Source of the DNA: Deltaproteobacteria bacterium
Lineage (GTDB): Bacteria > Bdellovibrionota > UBA1018 > UBA923
Assembly (NCBI GenBank): GCA_016186905.1
Contig: JACPKS010000102.1
Coordinates: 1-52,918 of the forward strand
DNA length: 52,918 nt
Direction of reading: 5' to 3'
Shown: in pieces, positions 1 through 7,626 of the stretch
Layout of the letters: each line of letters begins with the position of its first letter
How positions within the stretch are numbered: position 1 is the stretch's first letter
Notes under the pieces: generated by a model
Told to the model about the DNA's origin: nothing
The model's input: the letters and a program-made list of their open reading frames with translations, nothing else
Database searches by the model: none
Position numbers and translations under genes: made by a program

Positions 1-2256
1 ACTGCTCTCTTTCGATCCATAATCGCGCTCTCGATTTCTCATCGAGTTTTGCACGAGGGCCAGCACGATTTCCGGGAAGGCTGGGTGCTCTTTCCATGCG
101 GCTTTACTAAACGCATTCGTGACAAGCCATGCGTTTGCGACACCCCCGTGGCCGGTTTCCCCGCGACTTTTTTTTGAGATCAGTGTCAGAGCCCGGGATT
201 TCGCGTCAGGTAAGGCCGCGTAAAAGTCTGAATTGCTCGCCAATACCGTGGTAAGGTCGTCGTCGATGGAATGGGTGGTGAGATTGTAGGCATCGAAGAG
301 TTCGACATTGCGCGGATTGTCTTTAATATTCATCTCTGGAATGCGCACCCACACCGGCGCGACGCCGGCACCTCCCCAAAGGGTGTCGCGGTTGGGCATA
401 ATGATACCGAGGTACTTGTTGCCCTTGCCAAGAGTTCCGTCGACGAATTCGATCGCGGTCTTGTCTTTCGAAATATCGGGGTCTAAATAACGTTGCTCGA
501 ACAATATTTTTGTAAGGGTATCGACGTTTAATCCTTGCTTTAATCGCGCGCGATAAGCGTCGATCAGCTTCTCGTATAAGTGTATCTTCCGGTTCGCATC
601 GAGAAACTTGAAAAGCTCTTCCACTCCGTACGATTTCGCGTCCTTCCTGCTAAGGTATTCCAGAATCGCCTTCTCAAGCTCCGCGAACTCCTCATCGGTC
701 AACACGGCCATCTTGGACCGCACGCTGCGATTCAACAGGTCGAATTCCGCGAGCTGCTTGTGTCTGTTCACGCCGCGCTCCGGCAGGATTTCCGTGAAAT
801 AGGCCTTGAAGTCGACCGAGACTCCGTCGGGAACGACCCTCAATGCGTTCTTATTTCGGACCACGACGTAGTTGCCGCCCACTAAAAGAAAATCAGCCCC
901 TTCGCGCGCGTCCGGATTCAACTCGAATTTGATGGTGATCCCGGTACCCCAAGCCCCGACGTCACCAACCTGCGTATAGAATCCCCATCCGTAACCCGCG
1001 GTATCTCCTGGAAGATGTTTGGTTGAAATCAAGACGTTTGGCTCGCCCTTCTTGGATTTCGTGATGCTCTCGTAAACGAAAAGTTCGCGCGTATCGTGAG
1101 CGACGAATCGCAGTCCCAATTCCCTCGCGGTTTTTCCGATTCCCTTCCCTAAGGGTTTCGATCGAAGCGGTTCGCGATTCAAAAACCATCCCATTGTGCC
1201 GACCACACGGGGATCGGAGACCGCCTGAAGCTTCTTCTTCAGTCCGATCATCGTGATGACGTCGCTCGCGTATTCGATGTTCGTTGAATGTTGAAAGAGT
1301 TTCTTCGCGTTTCTTTCGACCCAGCCGCGCGTGTATTCGTTTTTCAGGTCTTTTTTCGGATTGAACGCGCCAACGACTCTCTGGAGCTGCTCCCAGTCGA
1401 CTTTGGAAATTTCGATCTCGAACTGGAAGGCCTTGGTGAGATACCGGATCACCGAGAAAATCGGCGGGTTCATCCCCGAAAGGTAGCGGCTGGTACGGTA
1501 ATGCGCAGCGTTGTAATAGTAATGGAGCTTGGAATCGTGGATATCGTTGAAAAAGATCCCGTCCCATCCCTTATCAAAATCGAGAAGGTCGCGGATCGCG
1601 CTCCTGGCGTCGTCACCCGTGATCTCGATGAGTCCGGTTGAATTCGAATCGGTATGCTGGTTGAGGAAATCGGGGTTATTAAGCAGAGCCTCCTTGTCGC
1701 CGAGGCTTTCGCGCAGCGGCCGTAACTCCCATGCGTTCTTGTTTCCCACGAAGTAGGGAAACTTCTGGTTGATCTCCTGTTGCAGCAACCCGAGCTTTTC
1801 GACCGGTCCGTCGACGACGAGATCGAGGTCCTGGCTCGCGCGGAAAATGCTCGTGTACTGGTAATCGAAGCGGTTTTTCTGATAGCTGTCGTCTCCGGCT
1901 TCGCGCAGCATGTCCCAGTGGACGTAGTGACCCCATGCCGCCGCCGTGCCGCCGAAAAGATATACTTTTATCCCGTGTTTATCCGCCATTTCCTTGATGG
2001 CTTGAAACTCGATTACCCGCGACATCCGGTTTTTGATCTCGTCGCGAAGCGCGGCCTTGTCGATCGAAGGCCTTGCCTGCTTCGTTTCCTTCAGTTTTTC
2101 GAGCGAGTCGTAGCCATGGATGTTCGCGAGTTTTTCATTGACCCAGTAGCGAAAACGCCGGAGTGGATTCCCTTGGGCGTGAACTTCCGTCTGCCATAGA
2201 AACAGGCAAAGGAAGACCGCGGAAAAATATCTCAATCTCAGGCCTTTAGACCCCAT
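1..2256 (-). CDS. Exported nucleotidyltransferase-like protein, partial (runs off left edge)
   Basis: An uninterrupted frame runs from ATG at 2256 to base 1, giving at least 752 residues with the C-terminus outside the window. Residues 1-28 form a signal peptide ending VHAQ. Residues 98-150 carry VYLFGGTA followed about 40 residues later by DLDLVVDG, the GG[TS]...DxD pattern of polymerase-beta-type nucleotidyltransferases. Residues about 380-475 contain VAHDT and then GYGWGFYT with a downstream AWG, which loosely recalls ADP-ribosyltransferase folds; I hold this weakly. The rest is not recognised. It stands alone, divergent from the gene at 2455. The same nucleotidyltransferase signature occurs in the exported protein at 29152-31458. 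Export and the signature are visible in the sequence; catalytic activity is inferred. Confidence 0.75.
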   Translation of the reverse strand, partial: MGSKGLRLRYFSAVFLCLFLWQTEVHAQGNPLRRFRYWVNEKLANIHGYDSLEKLKETKQARPSIDKAALRDEIKNRMSRVIEFQAIKEMADKHGIKVYLFGGTAAAWGHYVHWDMLREAGDDSYQKNRFDYQYTSIFRASQDLDLVVDGPVEKLGLLQQEINQKFPYFVGNKNAWELRPLRESLGDKEALLNNPDFLNQHTDSNSTGLIEITGDDARSAIRDLLDFDKGWDGIFFNDIHDSKLHYYYNAAHYRTSRYLSGMNPPIFSVIRYLTKAFQFEIEISKVDWEQLQRVVGAFNPKKDLKNEYTRGWVERNAKKLFQHSTNIEYASDVITMIGLKKKLQAVSDPRVVGTMGWFLNREPLRSKPLGKGIGKTARELGLRFVAHDTRELFVYESITKSKKGEPNVLISTKHLPGDTAGYGWGFYTQVGDVGAWGTGITIKFELNPDAREGADFLLVGGNYVVVRNKNALRVVPDGVSVDFKAYFTEILPERGVNRHKQLAEFDLLNRSVRSKMAVLTDEEFAELEKAILEYLSRKDAKSYGVEELFKFLDANRKIHLYEKLIDAYRARLKQGLNVDTLTKILFEQRYLDPDISKDKTAIEFVDGTLGKGNKYLGIIMPNRDTLWGGAGVAPVWVRIPEMNIKDNPRNVELFDAYNLTTHSIDDDLTTVLASNSDFYAALPDAKSRALTLISKKSRGETGHGGVANAWLVTNAFSKAAWKEHPAFPEIVLALVQNSMRNRERDYGSKESS

Positions 2257-2454
2257 CGTTCTTTTATCGACGCCTGAGTATTCCGGTGTGAGGGAATTAT
2301 TTTCCGCGATTTTTTTCGGAAGTCGCCCAATTCGGTTTTTCAATACTGAAGGCGGCGCGAATAAACCACCCGCCGCGACATAGGTGTGCGAGAAGCGGAA
2401 ATTTATGCCCGTTTCGCCCTTCAAGTTGCCCGGCGTTCCGCCGATCTATTGAGC

Positions 2455-2886
2455 ATGAAGATTGGCTCTCGCGGCCTTTGCCGCCGTAGGATCAAAGAAC
2501 TCGCGGTACTGGCTGGCCTGCTCTTCGTGATCGCGCCGACCCTCACCTCGCACGCCGAATTTTTCGTGACGTCCGTCATTCGAGACGTCCCGATGAAACA
2601 GGGCGAAGCGCAGTACAAGGATTTCTACATCAACGCGGGAACGAACAACGGTCTTCAGAAAGGCGTTTTTCTCGATGCCCTCCGCAAGATGGCGGTCTTC
2701 GACAACATCAACAGCAAGCTTGCCGGCAATACTCCCGTCAAGATCGCGCGTTTAAAAGTCATCCACGTCGACAAGAGCGTGTGCGTGGCGCGGCTCGTGA
2801 AATTCTACGAGAAAGAAACGACGCCGCTCGCCGGCTTCGACAACGTCATGATCGGCGACCTCATCGAGGTTTCGGAAAAACAGTAG
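2455..2886 (+). CDS. Small exported protein, FlgT C-domain-like
   Basis: 143 residues from ATG 2455. I prefer this start to the in-frame one at 2386 because it directly precedes a basic, hydrophobic signal peptide ending TSHAEF. The mature part contains a YINAGTNNGLQKGVFL stretch and ends ...MIGDLIEVSEKQ. This is the glycine-rich small beta-barrel pattern seen in FlgT C-terminal domains and in many short exported proteins of deltaproteobacterial lineages. No catalytic residues are evident. It stands apart from flagellar genes, so a flagellar role is not supported by context. Function unknown. Confidence 0.7.
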   Translation: MKIGSRGLCRRRIKELAVLAGLLFVIAPTLTSHAEFFVTSVIRDVPMKQGEAQYKDFYINAGTNNGLQKGVFLDALRKMAVFDNINSKLAGNTPVKIARLKVIHVDKSVCVARLVKFYEKETTPLAGFDNVMIGDLIEVSEKQ

Positions 2887-2959
2887 CATCCGCGACGTCA
2901 TCGCCTTCATATAAATTCCTCTTGCAAGAGCCACATAAGAAAGAGTTACATGGATTCAC

Positions 2960-3283
2960 ATGAAGACCGCAAAGACTTTGTCAGCGATGGTAATCGTTCT
3001 TGGACTGGCGGCGCTCGCGGCCGAAAGACCCGCCCGCGCCGAAAACTGCTACAGCTCCGGCGCGATCAATACGATCCAGCTACGCAAATTCATCACACTC
3101 GAAAATCTTACCGCCGACGAGCAGAAATCGGATCGGGCGCAAATCGAAGCCTGCTCGGCCTACTTCAAGTCGCTACCGACGAATTTCCATCAAGTCGATC
3201 TCGTAACGCTTGGAAAACTTGAATGCCAGGCGACCTGCAAAGCCACGGTCAACTGCCTGGGTTATATCGGCTGCTTGGACTAG
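2960..3283 (+). CDS. Small cysteine-rich exported protein
   Basis: 107 residues. Residues 1-27 are a signal peptide ending RPARAE. The mature protein of about 80 residues has six cysteines (NCYS, EACS, LEC, ATC, NCL, GCL), consistent with up to three disulfides in the periplasm or outside the cell. I do not recognise a family. Its TAG stop overlaps, on the opposite strand, the TAG stop of the brnA-like gene: the shared CTAG at 3280-3283 serves both. A competing ATG at 2950 is in another frame and gives no signal peptide. Confidence 0.65.
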   Translation: MKTAKTLSAMVIVLGLAALAAERPARAENCYSSGAINTIQLRKFITLENLTADEQKSDRAQIEACSAYFKSLPTNFHQVDLVTLGKLECQATCKATVNCLGYIGCLD

Positions 3284-3549
3284 GCTGTTTTCTTTTTCAG
3301 ACCTCGACGCACAACAAGTTCCAGACCTTCGCGAATGAGCTTCTGGTAGTTTACACCTCGACTTTTTGCGAGCGCCTTCACCTGCTCCAGAAGAGTCGAT
3401 GAAATTCGAAATGTGACGGTCTTGTTTTTGGGAATGAATTCAATACGAGCAAGTCTAAAATATTGGGGGTCCAAATAATCCGTCAAATCCTGCTCCAAAA
3501 AGCGTTCTGCTTCTTCATCGGACTTGAATCTGGGGATACGCTTGCTCAT
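3280..3549 (-). CDS. brnA: BrnA-like antitoxin
   Basis: 89 residues. The N-terminal half is acidic (FKSDEEAERFLEQDLTDYL) and the C-terminal half is a ribbon-helix-helix DNA-binding segment (KTVTFRISSTLLEQVKALAK...LIREGLELVV). That is the usual BrnA/CopG antitoxin layout. It overlaps the 3' end of the upstream toxin gene by 35 bases, as expected for a translationally coupled toxin-antitoxin operon in which the toxin comes first. In known BrnTA systems the BrnA dimer binds BrnT and represses the shared promoter; the palindrome over the brnT start is a candidate target. It ends convergently with the small exported protein gene. Confidence 0.85.
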   Translation of the reverse strand: MSKRIPRFKSDEEAERFLEQDLTDYLDPQYFRLARIEFIPKNKTVTFRISSTLLEQVKALAKSRGVNYQKLIREGLELVVRRGLKKKTA

Positions 3550-3853
3550 ATTTTTCTAACTCTTTCTTATGCATGTACCTCGCTGTAATCGGCCTTAGTA
3601 GCTTCAAGCCATCCTTGTCTCTAAACGTAAAAACAACAACCATCGCGCGCCGAGCAGATGGGCGACCGATCGCGAGATACCGTCGCTCAAGTTGCGAATG
3701 AAGTCGGTCTTCATCGAACCAGAATGATCCTCTGAAAAACTCCTCAATCTGAAGCGGCCATATCCTGTGCTTAAGCAGGATCTTGCTTATATTCCAATGA
3801 TCCCAGTCAAACCCGACAGCTCCAAATTTGATGATACCATGATGTAATTGCAT
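3515..3853 (-). CDS. brnT: BrnT-like ribonuclease toxin
   Basis: 112 residues from ATG 3853. Family hallmarks are visible: an early FDWDHWNISKILLKH block, a central F..DEDRLHSQLERRYLAIG block, and an ending with RPITARYMHKKELEKYE. BrnT toxins are RelE-fold ribonucleases that inhibit translation and are neutralised by the BrnA product encoded immediately downstream. The reading frame stays open to 3901, but that extension would lie inside a strong hairpin, so 3853 is the better start. Length is slightly above the usual 90-100 residues. Identification is by motif and operon order. Confidence 0.85.
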   Translation of the reverse strand: MQLHHGIIKFGAVGFDWDHWNISKILLKHRIWPLQIEEFFRGSFWFDEDRLHSQLERRYLAIGRPSARRAMVVVFTFRDKDGLKLLRPITARYMHKKELEKYEQAYPQIQVR

Positions 3854-3868
3854 TTGTAAATACAAATG
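3851..3868. promoter_or_regulatory. Palindromic candidate operator over the brnT start
   Basis: Perfect 8-bp arms (CATTTGTA and TACAAATG) flank two central bases. The left arm contains the brnT start codon on the minus strand. The position fits an autoregulatory BrnA or BrnTA operator. Binding is inferred; the symmetry is directly visible. Confidence 0.5.
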
Positions 3869-3901
3869 GCCAGACATCCGAAATCCCGGATATCTGGCCA
3901 T
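3866..3901 (-). terminator. Strong hairpin between ssb and brnT
   Basis: Two 15-base arms (3866-3880 and 3887-3901) pair at 14 of 15 positions around a 6-base loop. The hairpin lies 27 bases after the ssb stop. On the minus strand it is followed by an interrupted T-rich stretch (TTTGTATTT), so it probably ends ssb transcription and insulates brnTA. It overlaps the candidate operator by three bases. Confidence 0.6.
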
Positions 3902-3927
3902 TATTTGAAGGGTTTAGCGGATAGCTC

Positions 3928-4341
3928 TTACGCGCTTTCGGCCAGATCCTCGGACGATCCGACGTCGCCCGCCTCGGCCTCGCCGACGTCTTCCTTCACG
4001 TCCGCATGCTGACGTCCGCCGAGGAACTGCACGCGGTTCGCGAGCACGCTGTGCAGCGACACCTTCTTGCCGTCCTTGTCGTTGTACGTGCGCACTTCGA
4101 TCATCCCTTCGAGCAGGATCGGCGAGCCTTTGCGCAGGTACGTCGCGCACACCTCCGCCTGCGAGCCGAACACCATCACGCGATGCCAGTGCGTCGTTTT
4201 CTCGGCGCCTCCGCTCGCCGTCTTCCGCAGCGAGTTCGTCGCCAGCGAAAGTTTCAGGTACGGTTTGCCCGCCGCCGATTTTTTCAGCTCAGGATCGTTT
4301 CCGATATGTCCCAACAGAATCACCTTATTGAAATCCATCAT
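3928..4341 (-). CDS. ssb: Single-stranded DNA-binding protein
   Basis: 137 residues from ATG 4341, chosen because GGAGG lies 10 bases upstream; the adjacent ATG at 4338 is an alternative. The OB-fold begins MDFNKVILLGHIGNDPELK and continues through KLSLATNS, THWHRVMVFGSQAEVCATYLRKGSPILLEG and VQFLGGR, matching bacterial SSB. The acidic tail ends in EDLAESA rather than the usual DDDIPF-type tip, so the tip that recruits replication and repair partners is not canonical. SSB coats single-stranded DNA during replication, recombination and repair in the cytoplasm. It is transcribed away from the atoE-like gene. Confidence 0.93.
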   Translation of the reverse strand: MMDFNKVILLGHIGNDPELKKSAAGKPYLKLSLATNSLRKTASGGAEKTTHWHRVMVFGSQAEVCATYLRKGSPILLEGMIEVRTYNDKDGKKVSLHSVLANRVQFLGGRQHADVKEDVGEAEAGDVGSSEDLAESA

Positions 4342-4395
4342 AGGATCTTCACCTCCTGGCTTGCCCATCAGCAATGTTCAAGCCAGAATCTGGAA

Positions 4396-5745
4396 ATGCT
4401 CGAAAAATTCGGAGAGCGCTGCGAACGGCTGGTGCGAAGCTACATGCCCGATCCGTTCGTGCTCGTGCTGCTGCTGACGATCTTCACGTTCGGGCTGGCA
4501 CTCTGGTTCACGCCTTCGCGCCCGCACGAGCTGCTCTCGCATTGGAATCTGGGATTTTGGGAGCTCTTAAGCTTCGCGATGCAGATGGTGCTCATCGTGG
4601 TCACCGGCGAAGCGATCGCCGAAGCAAGGCCCGTGCGCCGCTTCATTCAAAAGCTTACCGCCCTTCCCGGCTCGGCCACCTCAGCACTCCTGGGACTCAC
4701 GTTTTTTTCCATCGTGCTGGGATGGCTGCACTGGGGCTTCGGCCTTGTCATGGCAAGCCTCGCGGGCCGAGAGCTCGCGAAATCGCTCAACCAACGCAAA
4801 ATTACCGCGCATTACCCGCTTATCGGCGCCGCGGCGTACACGAGCATGCTTCTGTGGCACGCGGGCACGACGGCCTCAGCGCCGCTTCTCATCAATACGC
4901 CCGGGCATTTCCTTTTCAAGGAAATCGGCCTCATCCCGCTCAGTGAAACGGTTTTCCTGCCGCTCAATCTTCTCGTCTGTGGCGCGATCGCGCTTGTGGT
5001 GCCGTTTGTGATCGTGCAGCTGGAGCCGCGCCGCGGCGTGCGGACCATCGATGAATTCGCGGCCGACCTGGGGACGGCGCTAAAGACGCGCGTTTTCGAT
5101 CACGAAGCCGAGGAAAAGGGCAAGACCTTCGCCGAAAAACTCGAGCGCAGCTATCTTGTCAACGCCGTCGTTGGCGTCTTTGGCGCCGTTTTTCTCATCC
5201 ATTACTTCCGGCTCGAGGGATTGAATCTCAACCACAACATCGTGAACTTCCTGTTGCTTTCAGTCGGGATGATCCTGCATCGCAATCCCATGAGCTACGC
5301 GCGCGCCGTCGCGCGATCCGTGAAAGGAACGTCGGGCATCATCCTCCAATTCCCGTTCTACGGCGGAATCATGGGCGTGATGCGCGAGTCCGGCCTGGGA
5401 CACGAGATCGCCAACGTCTTCGTCCGGCTCGCAAGCGGCGAAACCCTTCCCCTCTACGCCTACCTTTCGAGCGTGCTCATGAAGTTTTTCATCCCATCCG
5501 GCGGAGGCGAATGGGCGGTCGAAGGACCGGTCATGCTTCAGGCGGCGAAATCATTGGGCGCTCCGGTCGGTCTCACGACCATGGGAATCGCGTACGGAAA
5601 TATGGTGGGAAATATGTTTCAGCCGTTCTGGGCGATTCCGCTCTTGAGCATCATGGGCCTCAAGGCGCGTGACATCATGGGTTATTGCCTCGTAATTTTC
5701 TTCTTTGTATTTCCGATACTTGCGGTTGCTCTCTGGAAGGGCTGA
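4396..5745 (+). CDS. Short-chain fatty acid transporter, AtoE family
   Basis: 449 residues, close to the family's roughly 440, from ATG 4396; longer in-frame starts would read through the oppositely oriented ssb gene. It is an integral inner-membrane protein with about ten hydrophobic segments. Family blocks visible include YMPDPFVLVLLLTIFTF near the N-terminus, LLWHAGTTASAPLLINTPGH in the middle and FFIPSGGGEWAVEGPVM near residue 370. Relatives take up short-chain fatty acids such as butyrate or acetoacetate. It stands upstream of the pal operon with a 43-base gap, so co-transcription is possible but not shown. Substrate is inferred. Confidence 0.85.
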   Translation: MLEKFGERCERLVRSYMPDPFVLVLLLTIFTFGLALWFTPSRPHELLSHWNLGFWELLSFAMQMVLIVVTGEAIAEARPVRRFIQKLTALPGSATSALLGLTFFSIVLGWLHWGFGLVMASLAGRELAKSLNQRKITAHYPLIGAAAYTSMLLWHAGTTASAPLLINTPGHFLFKEIGLIPLSETVFLPLNLLVCGAIALVVPFVIVQLEPRRGVRTIDEFAADLGTALKTRVFDHEAEEKGKTFAEKLERSYLVNAVVGVFGAVFLIHYFRLEGLNLNHNIVNFLLLSVGMILHRNPMSYARAVARSVKGTSGIILQFPFYGGIMGVMRESGLGHEIANVFVRLASGETLPLYAYLSSVLMKFFIPSGGGEWAVEGPVMLQAAKSLGAPVGLTTMGIAYGNMVGNMFQPFWAIPLLSIMGLKARDIMGYCLVIFFFVFPILAVALWKG

Positions 5746-5788
5746 TGCTAGCTTTTAGAAAATTAGATTTTAGGAACAGGAGATCACT

Positions 5789-6286
5789 ATGAAACACATC
5801 ACGACACTCATGTTGGCATTTCTGCTCGCCCTTGGTGCGGCGTCATGCTCCAAAAAACAGAAAGCGGACGAAGGGGCCGAAAGCCCTGCCGGCGGCGTCG
5901 GCTCGTCCGACCTCGCGCAAGATATGTCGGATAGCGACACGGGCCGCGCGGCGGGACTGCAGACCGTCCACTACGCGTACGACTCGTCGGTTCTCGACTC
6001 CACGGCCAAAGGCACGCTCGATGAGAACGCTCGCATCCTGAAGGAAAAGTCCTCGCTTAAAGTGCAGATCGAAGGCCACTGCGACGAGCGCGGCGGAATT
6101 CAGTACAATATCGCGCTCGGCGAACGGCGCGCCTCGGTCGCGAAAGCTTACCTTGTCGATAAGGGCGTGGGCGCGGATCGCGTCACGATCATTTCTTACG
6201 GCAAGGAAAAGCCGGTCGATCAGGGTCATAGCGAAGAGTCGTGGGCCAAGAACCGCCGCTCGAACTTCCGGATCACCGAGAAATAA
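5789..6286 (+). CDS. pal: Peptidoglycan-associated lipoprotein Pal
   Basis: 165 residues with a lipoprotein signal ending LGAASC, then a disordered linker and a C-terminal OmpA-like domain (VHYAYDSSVLD, IEGHCDERGGIQYNIALGERRA, ISYGKEKP). The GHCDERG...NxxLGxxRA block binds the diaminopimelate of peptidoglycan. Pal anchors the outer membrane to the wall and works with TolB. AGGAG lies 6 bases before the ATG. It heads a run with a DUF4398 lipoprotein and a CpoB-like protein; tolQRAB are not in the window. Confidence 0.93.
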   Translation: MKHITTLMLAFLLALGAASCSKKQKADEGAESPAGGVGSSDLAQDMSDSDTGRAAGLQTVHYAYDSSVLDSTAKGTLDENARILKEKSSLKVQIEGHCDERGGIQYNIALGERRASVAKAYLVDKGVGADRVTIISYGKEKPVDQGHSEESWAKNRRSNFRITEK

Positions 6287-6319
6287 GGGCCGGCTGTTCA
6301 AGCCACGCATCGCGCGTGA

Positions 6320-6943
6320 ATGAATGTGAGAGGGCGTTACGGGATATTGCTGATTCTGGCAGGCGCGATCGGGCTCACGCCTGCCGCGTGCTCGATCGCG
6401 ACAACCCGCCCCATTCAAGAGATGTCGTACGCCGATTCCGCGCTCCGTGCCGCGCGCGATCTGCACGCCGATACGCTCTCGCCTGAGCTGTTCCGCGCGG
6501 CAACCGAAGTCTACTCCAACGCCAAGCGCGAGTACCGCTTAAAGAACTTCGACACGGCGAAGAGGTACGCGATGAAATCGATGCGGCTCTCTGAACGAGC
6601 GGAGTTCGACGCCTATCTCAAGGGCGGCGCAACGCCGGAGGTCGCTTCCAAGCAGGTTCCGACCGAAGGCGCCTCGGCCGATCCCGAAGAGGCGATGAAA
6701 AAAGCCACTGCTCTTCGCCGGCAGATGGAAGAGGAAAACCACAAGCTCGAGGCGGAGCGCAGGAAGGCGGAGCTGGCCGAAAAAGAGGAGGAGCCCGAGC
6801 TTTCTCCTGAGGAAGAATCCGCGCCGGCAGAGACCGGAACCGCGCCGAAGACCGCGCCCAAGGCTGGTTCCGCGGACGGAGCCGAGAAAGCGCCTCCTGC
6901 AAAGCCCACCGAAAACGAATCAGAAAAAGGAGCGTACGAATGA
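6320..6943 (+). CDS. DUF4398-type lipoprotein
   Basis: 207 residues with a lipoprotein-like signal peptide (LTPAAC at about residue 24). Residues 30-100 hold the helical DUF4398 pattern (YADSALRAARDLHAD...LFRAATEVYSNAKREYRLKNFDTAKRYAMKS). A charged coiled-coil and a Pro/Ala/Glu-rich tail follow. Genes of this family sit next to pal and cpoB-like genes in several lineages, implying an envelope role. Its stop overlaps the next start (ATGA at 6940-6943), so the two products are probably made in a fixed ratio. The biochemical role is unknown. Confidence 0.8.
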   Translation: MNVRGRYGILLILAGAIGLTPAACSIATTRPIQEMSYADSALRAARDLHADTLSPELFRAATEVYSNAKREYRLKNFDTAKRYAMKSMRLSERAEFDAYLKGGATPEVASKQVPTEGASADPEEAMKKATALRRQMEEENHKLEAERRKAELAEKEEEPELSPEEESAPAETGTAPKTAPKAGSADGAEKAPPAKPTENESEKGAYE

Positions 6944-7626
6944 ACCGTTGGAGAACCCCGTCCTTCCTCCCGCTTTCCGCCGCCGTGGCGGCTCTGGTCT
7001 TCGCCGCGCCCGGCTGCTTGAAAACGCGCACGCAGGTGCGCCCCGACAGCGGCGCGCAGGAGGAATCCTACGACGGCACGCGCGGAGCGCCCGCTCCCAA
7101 GCAGAGCCGCGTGGAAATAGAGGAAATGAAGACCGAGATCACGCGTATTTCCGGAAAGCTCGACGAGATCGATCACGTCCAACGCACACGCAACTCGGCC
7201 GACGTGAGTGAGTCGCTCGCGCGCCTGGATACCCGCGTGGCGGAACTCGAGAAAAACCAGATTCTCGTGATGAGCGAACTCAAAGAGCTCAAGGACCATG
7301 GCGTCGCGGCGCCCTCAGGCAAGGCTGGAGCGGCGGCTGGAGCTTCAAAGCCCGGCAAGCGAGAAGCCGCCGAAGCGCACTTCGCCGCGGGCGAGACCGA
7401 GTACGGCGCGAAAAATTACAAGAAGGCGATCGTCGAATATTCGAAGGTTCAGGAGGTTTTTCCGAAATCCCCGCGCATGCCCGCGAGCCTGTTCAAGATC
7501 GGGCTCTGTTTTGAAAAGCTTGGGAGGACCAAAGAGGCCCAAGGTTTTTTCTCGGAGCTCACCGAAAAATATCCGAACTCAGCGGAAGCCAAGAAAGCGC
7601 GCGGAAGGCTCAAAGACCAGATGTGA
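6940..7626 (+). CDS. CpoB/YbgF-like TPR lipoprotein
   Basis: 228 residues. The signal peptide ends FAAPGC, suggesting a lipoprotein form, whereas E. coli CpoB is soluble and periplasmic. Residues 60-110 are coiled coil (EIEEMKTEITRISGKLDEI), as in CpoB trimers. Residues 140-228 are TPR repeats (AAGETEYGAKNYKKAIVEYS...FPKSPRMPASLFKIGLCFEKL). CpoB coordinates the Tol-Pal machine with septal peptidoglycan synthesis. The pal neighbourhood supports the assignment. It overlaps tsaD by GTGA. Confidence 0.85.
   Translation: MNRWRTPSFLPLSAAVAALVFAAPGCLKTRTQVRPDSGAQEESYDGTRGAPAPKQSRVEIEEMKTEITRISGKLDEIDHVQRTRNSADVSESLARLDTRVAELEKNQILVMSELKELKDHGVAAPSGKAGAAAGASKPGKREAAEAHFAAGETEYGAKNYKKAIVEYSKVQEVFPKSPRMPASLFKIGLCFEKLGRTKEAQGFFSELTEKYPNSAEAKKARGRLKDQM

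Noticed and set aside
962..1936. Several minus- and plus-strand open frames of 75-201 codons in the first 2.2 kb.
   Set aside because: They lie inside one uninterrupted minus-strand frame of at least 752 codons that starts with a signal peptide and runs off the window.
5746..5788. Promoter or terminator in the A+T-rich gap between the AtoE-like gene and pal.
   Set aside because: No convincing -35/-10 pair or hairpin could be seen beyond the pal ribosome site.
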